A stretch of DNA of 6,756 nt from Ignavibacteria bacterium (GTDB lineage Bacteria; Bacteroidota; Ignavibacteria; Tepidaquicellales; OLB5). Positions 1 through 6,395 of this stretch are shown piece after piece. A model generated the notes under the pieces. The model saw only the letters and a list, made by a program, of their open reading frames with translations. It had not been told where the DNA came from and did no database searches. A program made the position numbers and the translations under genes. The stretch's first letter is position 1. Each line of letters starts with the position of its first letter. Location of the stretch: contig JAPUEV010000303.1 of the NCBI GenBank assembly GCA_027492415.1, positions 1 through 6,756 on the forward strand, written 5' to 3'.

Positions 1-3000
1 ATGATAATACAATGGCTAAACTACAGAAGGCTAAATGGATCATCAGGTGAAAGCTATGATTTCCAGGTAAGATTAAACGAAAACAATTCAGTTATTGAAT
101 TTGTGTACGGTGATGTTACTACTGCCAATACCAGTACTACCACTTCCAGCAATCCGACACAGTTGGGTATACGCGGGTTAACCAGCTCTGACTACAAGAA
201 CAGAACAACAACCTCAAGCTGGTCTTCCAGTTCAACGGGTTCTTCTAATACATATACAATGAGGCTGACAACAACCGTTAAGCCGGCAACAGGGCTCACT
301 TACAGCTTTACACCGGCAAGTATGTCTTATACTTCCAGCACCGCATTGATAGCAGATACTTCATCGGTGAAAAAAAATTCTCTGAATAACCCCGTTATCA
401 AGATACAGGTAGTGACATCAGGCTTGTTAACTCCGCTTACAGTTACATCGGTAACCTGCAAGACGAACGGGACATCAAGCTTAAGTGATATTGCAAATGC
501 AAAATTATGGTTCACCGGCACTTCCGCAGTATTTTCCGCTGATAACCAGTTTGGCTCTGTCATTGCAAGCCCTAACGGCACAATGCTGTTTACGGGTTCA
601 AAAGAGCTGAAAAGCGGAACAAATTATTTCTGGCTAACATATGATATTCCCCTGATAGCTGTTACAGGCAATACAATTGACGGAGAATGCAGCTCAATAA
701 CAGTAGGAAGCTCAAAAACACCGACAGTGCAGGCGCCGGCAGGCGGCAGGATTATTGCCAATTCACCAATGTCAGGAACATATGCAGTGGGTCTTGCACT
801 GTTCAGCCAGTTATCCGGCAAAGAATTGTATTATAAAAAAGCTGAAAAAAATACCTCCGGGAAAAAATATACACGCAATAATTACAGCGGTAAATCTCTT
901 CACAATAATGATCAGTACAATATATATGATGATTTGACAGAATCTGACTTTGCCTCAAAAACAGATACTTTTATTTTAATGGATGGTGATACTCCTTATA
1001 AAAGCCAGCCTTGCATAGAAGTAAACGCTGAAATGAGAAATAAACTAACCGGTATATTGGGACCTAATGAAATTAACGGTGTTTATTCAAGCTTAACTAC
1101 CGCACTTGGTGATCTGGACAGGCGTGGTGTATCCGGTCCGGTAACATTCAGCCTGTCAGATGCTTCATACAGCTCTGAAACATTTCCGCTGACAATAAAT
1201 AATATTTCAGGCTCAAGCAGCGTGAATACAATTACTATTAAGCCAGCCTCCGGAACGAATCCGCAGATAATAATGTCTTCGGGAAGCGCAATTTTCAAAA
1301 TAATAAGTTCCAGTTACATTATTATTGATGGCAGTAATACAGTTAACGGTTCAACCCGGGATCTGAGCCTTATTAGCAACTACGAAAGTATCTCGAACTG
1401 TATCTGGATAGGCTCAACAGGAACAACCCCGGCTGGTAATATAACCGTTAAATACTGTAATTTAAAAACAGGAGAAAACAGCCTGGGCTCAAGTGGTATA
1501 ATGGTTTCAGATGCCTCTGTTTCAGGAAATCCGGGTTATTTTAACAATATTAATATTCAGAATAATTACATTCAGAAAGGAAGACAGGGAATATATCTGA
1601 ACGGTGGTACTATGCCTCAAAACGGTTCCAGTATATTTATTTATGATAATGTAATTAATTCAACCGGCATTAATGCTGCAGGTTATCTTGGAATTTATTT
1701 GCAGGGTGTTAATTACTCAGTAATAAGAGGAAATGAAGTTGCAAACCTTAACAATACAATTGCTGAAAATGATAAAGGAATATGGATAGCAAACGGATCT
1801 CACAGCATTACTGCTGAAAAAAATAAAATATATTCAATCGGTTACAGCGGTTCATCGGGTAACGCAGGGAACGGCATATATTTATCTTCCAATCATTTGA
1901 ATGCCGATGTTGTTCTTAAAAATAACATTATTTATAATATTTATGGTGATGGCTGGGATCATACCGGCACTTACTTTCTGGATAATCCCGCAGCAATTAT
2001 GCTTTATTCATCAACACCGCAAAGCGGATTGAGTATTTTTAACAATTCCATTAACCTGTACGGTAATACTTTAACCCAGAAGCTTTCACTATCCAGCGGA
2101 ATATTCCTGACAACAGGCTCGATTGCAGATATAAGAAATAATTCTATTGTAAATAACCTTGGTACTGCAAATGATTCAGCTTACGGCAGCGCCTGCATAT
2201 TTGCACAAAGCAATAATTTACAATTTTTAAACATTGACTATAATAATTATTACTGCAGCCCTTCAGGAAATGGTATAAAGGCTATCGGGAAAATATCATC
2301 ATCAGCTTTGCTGACACTTGGCAGCTTTTCCGCCGCCACAGGTAAAGACAGAAGTTCATTGAGCTATAATTCTGGTTATACAGGCAATACTGATCTTAAC
2401 CCTGATATAAACAGCTCAAATTGCTGGACATTGAATGGAAGAGGTACACAGATATCATCAGTAAATAATGATTACAACGGAAATCCAAGGAGCACATCAG
2501 TAGTAAACGGCGCACCTGATATAGGCGCTTTTGAATTCACACCGGCAGTTCAGCCCCCCGAAGTAATACAATCAGGTACGATCAGCAACGGCGGCACAAC
2601 ATACTATATTTTCGGAGCCGATACTGTGGCAGAAGTAATGTGGCATGGAAGCAATTTCCCTTCGAGTGTATCAGCTAAGTATTACAGCGGTACAAACCCC
2701 CCTTCGGCAAATACAGGGAGTTACGGAAACTGTTACATAGCATTTGTACCGACAGGCGGAAGTGATTATAATTTTGATATCACATTTTATTATGATCCTT
2801 CTTTGATAGGCTCTATTGGGAGCGAAAATAATATTTCAATTGCGGGTTACTCATCTGGTACGTGGTCACATTTCAGCTCGGTTTTAAATTCTCCTTTAAG
2901 GAAAGTTTCAAAATCAGGCTTAACACAGCTTTCAGTATTTACAATAGATGATGAACAGAGTCCGCTGCCGGTAACACTGAAATATTTCAATTCAGAAGTA

Positions 3001-3531
3001 TCAGGTAGGAATGTTCTTTTAAGCTGGGCTACTGTTTCTGAGATAAATAATTATGGTTTCAGTATTGAAAGAAGGTCAGAGTATGACAGTGTGTGGATAA
3101 AATCCGGTTTTGTGCCGGGCAGCGGAACCATTAATTCAGAAAAAACCTATACATTTACTGATAAAGATCTTAATACTGCAGTATACTCCTACAGGTTAAA
3201 ACAAACAGACTATAACGGAAATTCAGAATATTATTACCTTGCAAACAGTGTTACTGTAGGCAAACCTTCAAAATTTAATATTTCACAAAACTATCCAAAC
3301 CCATCAAACCCGGTTTCAAAGATCGATTTCCAGATGCCAAAAGATGCTGATGTAACTATAAAGATATTTGATATCACGGGCAGAGAAGTTATTACACTTC
3401 AGGACGGGTTCCTGAAAGCAGGATATCACACAGCAAGGTTTGACGGTACCAATTTATCCAGCGGGATCTATTTTTACAGAATAGTTTCCGGAAGCTTTTC
3501 ACAAACAATGAAATTAGTTTTAGTTAAATAA
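1..3531 (+). CDS. Large T9SS-secreted surface protein with BNR-associated domain and parallel beta-helix (5'-truncated)
   Basis: The frame is open from base 1 to a TAA at 3529-3531 (1176 residues). The ATG at base 1 is probably internal, because there is no signal peptide and the protein begins inside a beta-sandwich (residues 1-95, including 'VIEFVYGD' and 'QLGIRG'). Next come a BNR-associated N-terminal-like domain (about 108-252, with 'VKIQVVTSG'-type strands and 'GTNYFWLTYDIP'), a charged linker of unknown role (about 253-359), and a right-handed parallel beta-helix (about 360-846). The helix shows many N/I-rich coils such as 'NINIQNNYI', 'VVLKNNIIYNI' and 'IADIRNNSIVNN', and ends in 'APDIGAFEF'. 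A further beta domain (847-985), an Ig/FN3-like domain starting 'PLPVTLKYF' (988-1086) and a T9SS type A sorting domain (1092-1176: 'YPNPSNP', 'GREV', 'LSSGIYFYRI', final 'LVLVK') follow. By family knowledge the protein is exported by the Sec pathway and then T9SS to the cell surface or medium. Beta-helices of this type often bind or cleave polysaccharide, but I see no catalytic motif and assign no enzyme activity. Confidence 0.9.
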   Translation: MIIQWLNYRRLNGSSGESYDFQVRLNENNSVIEFVYGDVTTANTSTTTSSNPTQLGIRGLTSSDYKNRTTTSSWSSSSTGSSNTYTMRLTTTVKPATGLTYSFTPASMSYTSSTALIADTSSVKKNSLNNPVIKIQVVTSGLLTPLTVTSVTCKTNGTSSLSDIANAKLWFTGTSAVFSADNQFGSVIASPNGTMLFTGSKELKSGTNYFWLTYDIPLIAVTGNTIDGECSSITVGSSKTPTVQAPAGGRIIANSPMSGTYAVGLALFSQLSGKELYYKKAEKNTSGKKYTRNNYSGKSLHNNDQYNIYDDLTESDFASKTDTFILMDGDTPYKSQPCIEVNAEMRNKLTGILGPNEINGVYSSLTTALGDLDRRGVSGPVTFSLSDASYSSETFPLTINNISGSSSVNTITIKPASGTNPQIIMSSGSAIFKIISSSYIIIDGSNTVNGSTRDLSLISNYESISNCIWIGSTGTTPAGNITVKYCNLKTGENSLGSSGIMVSDASVSGNPGYFNNINIQNNYIQKGRQGIYLNGGTMPQNGSSIFIYDNVINSTGINAAGYLGIYLQGVNYSVIRGNEVANLNNTIAENDKGIWIANGSHSITAEKNKIYSIGYSGSSGNAGNGIYLSSNHLNADVVLKNNIIYNIYGDGWDHTGTYFLDNPAAIMLYSSTPQSGLSIFNNSINLYGNTLTQKLSLSSGIFLTTGSIADIRNNSIVNNLGTANDSAYGSACIFAQSNNLQFLNIDYNNYYCSPSGNGIKAIGKISSSALLTLGSFSAATGKDRSSLSYNSGYTGNTDLNPDINSSNCWTLNGRGTQISSVNNDYNGNPRSTSVVNGAPDIGAFEFTPAVQPPEVIQSGTISNGGTTYYIFGADTVAEVMWHGSNFPSSVSAKYYSGTNPPSANTGSYGNCYIAFVPTGGSDYNFDITFYYDPSLIGSIGSENNISIAGYSSGTWSHFSSVLNSPLRKVSKSGLTQLSVFTIDDEQSPLPVTLKYFNSEVSGRNVLLSWATVSEINNYGFSIERRSEYDSVWIKSGFVPGSGTINSEKTYTFTDKDLNTAVYSYRLKQTDYNGNSEYYYLANSVTVGKPSKFNISQNYPNPSNPVSKIDFQMPKDADVTIKIFDITGREVITLQDGFLKAGYHTARFDGTNLSSGIYFYRIVSGSFSQTMKLVLVK

Positions 3532-3555
3532 CTTATATAGAAAGCGACAATTAAC

Positions 3556-4821
3556 ATGAGAACCCTTCTAATTTTTACAGCCTTATTCATGCAGATGTTA
3601 ATGCCATTAATTGCTGATTCCCAAACAATAAAATCAGGGAATGACCTTTGGTGTATGGAGTTTCTTGATGAGTATACAGGGCTTACGTATGGAGATGGCG
3701 GATTAATAAAACAAACAACAGACGGTGGTACAACATGGATAGATAAAGTGAGCAATACAGCCAGCACTTTGAAGAAATCCACAATTATTACAGATGATAA
3801 TATAGTAGTTGTAGGCTTAAACGGTACCATAATAAAATCTACCGATCTGGGTGAAACATGGATAGAAAAATCATCCGGGGTAATAAATGACCTGTACGGA
3901 ATTTCATTTGGCGGAAGGTCTTCAGAAGTCGGAATATCTGTAGGAAGCAACGGTACTGTTTTAAGAACAACTGACCAGGGTGAAACATGGGTAACTGTAC
4001 TTACCGGCGGAGATAAACAAAAATCAGTAAACTTTAAAGCTGTCACGCTCTCATCAGAAAGTAAAGGGATTCTTGCAGGAGACAACGGGATAATTTTAAT
4101 TACTTCAGATGGCGGACTTAGCTGGTACAGATGCAGCTCTGATATTCCGAGAATAAATTTTAAATTTGCGATCTCTTTATCAGAAAATATCACATTTATT
4201 ACCGGGGATAACGGCACAATACTTGAAACTACTGATGCCGGAGAAAGCTGGTTTGCCTTGAACACGGGCGTTACAAGTACTATTTACAGGATAAGATTTG
4301 CTGATGACCAGACTGCAATAGCAGTAGGAAGCCAGGGAACAATTATTAGAACAATGGATGGCGGAGAAAGCTGGGAATCTGAAAGTGCACCTACAGCCAA
4401 TAACCTTTATTGCCTGTTTGTTGTTAATTCTATGACTTCATATACAGGCGGAGAGTCAGGTGTTATCATGAAAACAACAGATGGAGGTATTACCTGGGAT
4501 GCTGATAAAGATCCCCTGCAAGATCCATTGAAAGATATTTATGCAGGCAGCAATATAAAGCTTTCAGCATATCCTAATCCATCGAACCCGGTTACAAAAA
4601 TATCCTACAAACTTAACCAAAATGCGGATATCAAAATAAAAATATATGATATTGATGGCCGGGAAGTGGAGACACTGGCAAATTCTTTTCAGGAAACGGG
4701 AAACTATTCAGTAATATTCAACGGAACGGGTCTTTCCAGCGGTATATATTTCTGCAGGATAACCGTCCAGACAAATAACAGCATAACGGCTAAAACGATG
4801 AAGATCATTTTAGTTAAGTAA
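3556..4821 (+). CDS. T9SS-secreted Asp-box (YCF48/BNR-like) beta-propeller protein
   Basis: This 421-residue protein starts at ATG 3556, directly followed by a signal peptide: R2, a hydrophobic core at 4-19 and a likely cleavage after 'ADS' near residue 22. That supports the start even though the Shine-Dalgarno is weak. Residues 46-314 hold seven repeats of the form G.xG.I..T.D.G..W, with the key Asp at 56, 97, 140, 185, 227, 268 and 309, spaced 41-45 residues. This is the Asp-box pattern of BNR/sialidase and YCF48-like propellers, and seven repeats suggest a complete seven-bladed propeller. After a short linker (315-335), residues 336-421 form a T9SS type A sorting domain ('YPNPSNPVTKI', 'DGREVETL', 'LSSGIYFCRI', terminal 'KIILVK'). 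The gene begins 24 nt after the previous stop, so the two are probably one transcript, ended by the hairpin just downstream. Sialidase activity is unlikely: the propeller repeats are present, but I see no sialidase RIP-type motif. The role is unknown; binding or adhesion at the surface is a guess. Confidence 0.93.
   Translation: MRTLLIFTALFMQMLMPLIADSQTIKSGNDLWCMEFLDEYTGLTYGDGGLIKQTTDGGTTWIDKVSNTASTLKKSTIITDDNIVVVGLNGTIIKSTDLGETWIEKSSGVINDLYGISFGGRSSEVGISVGSNGTVLRTTDQGETWVTVLTGGDKQKSVNFKAVTLSSESKGILAGDNGIILITSDGGLSWYRCSSDIPRINFKFAISLSENITFITGDNGTILETTDAGESWFALNTGVTSTIYRIRFADDQTAIAVGSQGTIIRTMDGGESWESESAPTANNLYCLFVVNSMTSYTGGESGVIMKTTDGGITWDADKDPLQDPLKDIYAGSNIKLSAYPNPSNPVTKISYKLNQNADIKIKIYDIDGREVETLANSFQETGNYSVIFNGTGLSSGIYFCRITVQTNNSITAKTMKIILVK
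3691..4497 (+). repeat. Seven tandem protein-level Asp-box repeats
   Basis: The encoded repeats are about 42 residues each. Each has the core T/S-x-D-x-G-x-T/S-W (one has I at the position before T/S), preceded by a 'GxxGxI/V' strand: GDGG, GLNG, GSNG, GDNG, GDNG, GSQG and GESG. The DNA has diverged and is not a simple tandem repeat, so this is an old protein repeat rather than a recent expansion. Confidence 0.88.
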
Positions 4822-4826
4822 AGGTA

Positions 4827-4861
4827 AAAAAGCCGGTGCATTTGTTTTGCACCGGCTTTTT
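4827..4861. terminator. Bidirectional rho-independent terminator between convergent genes
   Basis: A perfect inverted repeat has arms 4831-4840 (AGCCGGTGCA) and 4848-4857 (TGCACCGGCT) with a 7-nt loop. A/T pairing of the flanks extends the stem to 14 bp. On the + strand it is followed by TTTT, then G and TTTTT; on the - strand the A-run at 4826-4830 gives a T5 tract. It starts 5 nt after the stop of the propeller gene and lies 24 nt beyond the stop of tag, so it can end transcription from both sides. Confidence 0.9.
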
Positions 4862-4885
4862 GTTTTTCCCTGTAAAATTAAATTT

Positions 4886-5458
4886 TTATTTTACTTTTTT
4901 ATACCTGTGGCAGTCTACCAGGTGGTCATTAACCATTCCGGTTGCCTGCATATTTGCATAACAAATTGTTGAGCCCACAAACTTAAAGCCATCCTTCAGC
5001 AGCTGTTTGCTCATAGCATCAGATTCCTTCGTCCTTGCCGGTAATTGCTTAAGGCTTGTCCATTCATTCTTTATTACTTTTCCGCCGGTGAACTGCCATA
5101 AATATTCGTTGAATGAACCTCTTGTTTCAACTATATCAAGGAATGATCTTGCATTGGTAATGGAAGCAGCAACTTTCAGCCTGTTCCTAATTATTCCCGC
5201 ATCAGCAAGCAGGCTTTGAACTTTTTTATCTGTATACCGCGCAATTTTTTCAGCATTAAAATCATCAAAGGCTTTCCTGAAATTTTCACGTTTATAAAGA
5301 ATTGTTCTCCAGCTTAATCCTGCCTGGAAGCCTTCAAGTATCAGGAATTCAAACAGCTTTTTATCATCATGCAGCGGTACACCCCACTCCTCATCATGAT
5401 ATTTAACATAAAGCGGGTCTGTGCCGCACCACGGGCATCTGATTATTTCCTTAGCCAA
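4886..5458 (-). CDS. tag: DNA-3-methyladenine glycosylase I
   Basis: This 190-residue enzyme excises 3-methyladenine from alkylated DNA in the cytoplasm, the first step of base excision repair. It aligns along its whole length with the Tag family (E. coli Tag is 187 residues), with a constant offset of +4 at the N-terminus and at the C-terminal zinc ligands. The zinc ligands are present: C8, H21, H179 and C183 in 'NDHLVDC'. The base-binding pocket is also present: 'YHDEEWG' (20-26), E42 in 'LEGFQAGLSW', and 'AGIIRNRLK' followed by 'GFKFVGSTICY'. The start is TTG. An in-frame TAA lies just two codons upstream (5464-5462), the first in-frame ATG is far downstream, and the first zinc ligand is at residue 8. 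A GGAG sits 9 nt upstream. The gene appears monocistronic, divergent from cdaA and convergent with the propeller gene. An extra cysteine (C11, giving CPWC) is not in E. coli Tag. Confidence 0.97.
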   Translation of the reverse strand: MAKEIIRCPWCGTDPLYVKYHDEEWGVPLHDDKKLFEFLILEGFQAGLSWRTILYKRENFRKAFDDFNAEKIARYTDKKVQSLLADAGIIRNRLKVAASITNARSFLDIVETRGSFNEYLWQFTGGKVIKNEWTSLKQLPARTKESDAMSKQLLKDGFKFVGSTICYANMQATGMVNDHLVDCHRYKKVK

Positions 5459-5467
5459 GTATTATTT

Positions 5468-5471
5468 CTCC
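5468..5471 (-). promoter_or_regulatory. Shine-Dalgarno for the TTG start of tag
   Basis: On the minus strand GGAG (plus-strand CTCC) lies 9 nt upstream of the TTG at 5458-5456. It supports the non-ATG start, which the upstream in-frame stop already forces. Confidence 0.75.
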
Positions 5472-5485
5472 GGATTGTTCAGTAA

Positions 5486-5505
5486 CACAGGTATTCCTGC
5501 CTGTG
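5486..5505. repeat. Short inverted repeat in the tag/cdaA spacer
   Basis: CACAGG (5486-5491) and CCTGTG (5500-5505) are perfect 6-bp inverted arms around an 8-nt centre. The centre itself allows a second pairing, CAGG/CCTG (5488-5491 with 5496-5499). It lies downstream of the predicted tag promoter and upstream of the tag ribosome binding site, so it could be a leader hairpin or a protein-binding dyad. No regulator can be named, and arms this short may arise by chance. Confidence 0.4.
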
Positions 5506-5523
5506 ATCAATTTATTATTTATT

Positions 5524-5555
5524 CAAAATTATTAACTATTATGTAAAAAGCCAAA
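5524..5555 (-). promoter_or_regulatory. Candidate Bacteroidota-type promoter for tag
   Basis: Reading the minus strand, TTTG (5555-5552) is followed by a 20-nt spacer and TAATTTTG (5531-5524). This matches the Bacteroidota primary-sigma consensus TTTG / TAnnTTTG with its usual spacing. Transcription would begin near 5518-5520, giving a leader of about 60 nt before the TTG start. The region is AT-rich, so a chance match is possible, and use of this consensus in Ignavibacteria is inferred. Confidence 0.5.
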
Positions 5556-5574
5556 TCATTAAATTCGCATAACT

Positions 5575-6390
5575 ATGGAACTGTTCAAAATAGGCTTTAT
5601 AACCGTAAATTTAATTGATATAATTGATATAATTATAGTCACTTATATATTTTACAAGCTATATCTTGTAATGCGCGGTACTATTGCCTCACAGATCTTC
5701 CTTGGGTTAACATTAATAATCCTTGCCTCTCTTATCGCACAGACATTCAACATGCGTTCACTCGGCTGGATCTTCAGCCGTCTGACAGATATCTGGGTAA
5801 TTGCTTTTATTATTCTGTTCCAGCCTGAAATAAGAAGGCTGCTGCTGGTTATCGGCAGAACAAGAATAGCGAGATATTTCCTGAAAATAAATGCAAGTGA
5901 AACTATCAATGAAATTGTTGAAGGACTGCGTGAGCTAAAAGACAGAAAACAGGGCGCGCTTATAGTAATATCAATGGGCGACAGGCTTACTTCATTTGTT
6001 GAAACAGGCGAACAGCTTCAGGCTAAGGTAAGCAAGGAGCTTTTGATATCTATTTTCAGTACCAAATCACCGTTACATGACGGTGCTGTAATTATTAATA
6101 ATAATACAATTGAAGCCGCACGCTGCATACTGCCGCTTTCATCCACAGAAAAAATAGGTACCAGGAAGCTTGGTACACGCCACCGTGCAGGACTTGGTGC
6201 ATCAGAAGATGTGAACGCACTGGTGATAATTTTATCGGAGGAAACAGGCGGTATATCAATAGCTGAAGACGGTAAGCTTAAATTTGTTTCTGGACTGGAT
6301 GAGTTGAAGCGCGAAATGAAAAAAGAACTGGAATCAACCGATGTTAAGGAAGAAGTAAAAGAGATATTTGAAGAAATGGATGAGGAGTAA
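5575..6390 (+). CDS. cdaA: Membrane diadenylate cyclase (c-di-AMP synthase)
   Basis: CdaA condenses two ATP into the second messenger cyclic di-AMP, which governs potassium and osmolyte balance and cell-wall homeostasis in many bacteria. The 271-residue protein has the family layout: three N-terminal membrane helices (about 12-31, 41-56 and 72-82), the conserved 'FQPEIRR' (82-88), then a cytoplasmic DAC domain (about 108-240). The catalytic motifs are intact: 'LHDGA' (167-171), 'GTRHRAG' (200-206) and 'SEETG' (221-225). The length is normal for CdaA, and the N-terminal helices rule out DisA. The C-terminal 30 residues are highly charged and probably helical. The start at ATG 5575 fits the first helix; no Shine-Dalgarno is visible, which is common in Bacteroidota. 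No cdaR or glmM, the partners typical in Firmicutes, lies beside it. It is followed after 5 nt by pcm, implying one transcript. Confidence 0.97.
   Translation: MELFKIGFITVNLIDIIDIIIVTYIFYKLYLVMRGTIASQIFLGLTLIILASLIAQTFNMRSLGWIFSRLTDIWVIAFIILFQPEIRRLLLVIGRTRIARYFLKINASETINEIVEGLRELKDRKQGALIVISMGDRLTSFVETGEQLQAKVSKELLISIFSTKSPLHDGAVIINNNTIEAARCILPLSSTEKIGTRKLGTRHRAGLGASEDVNALVIILSEETGGISIAEDGKLKFVSGLDELKREMKKELESTDVKEEVKEIFEEMDEE
6383..6387 (+). promoter_or_regulatory. Shine-Dalgarno for pcm inside the end of cdaA
   Basis: AGGAG lies within the last two sense codons of cdaA and 8 nt upstream of the GTG at 6396. It decides the pcm start: the ATG at 6390 is only 2 nt away and is immediately followed by TAA. 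The placement suggests translational coupling between the two genes. Confidence 0.8.
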
Positions 6391-6395
6391 TGTAA

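Noticed and set aside
1..3. ATG at base 1 as the true start of the first gene
   Set aside because: The protein would begin inside a beta-sandwich and lack the signal peptide required for T9SS export. The gene almost certainly starts before the window.
3474..4265. Long minus-strand reading frame of 263 codons antisense to the propeller gene
   Set aside because: It lies opposite a gene with clear signal peptide, repeats and sorting domain. Its own translation is a mirror of the repeats with no recognisable domain and no ribosome binding site. Repetitive coding DNA easily leaves the opposite frame open.
3691..4497. Propeller gene as a sialidase
   Set aside because: Asp-boxes occur in many non-enzymatic propellers. 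I see no sialidase arginine-motif region, and the protein has only repeats plus a sorting domain.
5541..5546. ATG-TAA two-codon start-stop 34 nt before cdaA, echoing the one before pcm
   Set aside because: It is out of frame with cdaA, has no Shine-Dalgarno and is expected by chance in such AT-rich sequence. The similarity to the pcm junction is probably coincidence.
5537..5567. Possible + strand promoter for cdaA (TATTAT at 5537-5542, or TAAATTCG at 5560-5567 resembling TAnnTTTG)
   Set aside because: Neither has an acceptable upstream box at the right spacing, and the second would start transcription almost at the ATG. No cdaA promoter can be supported.
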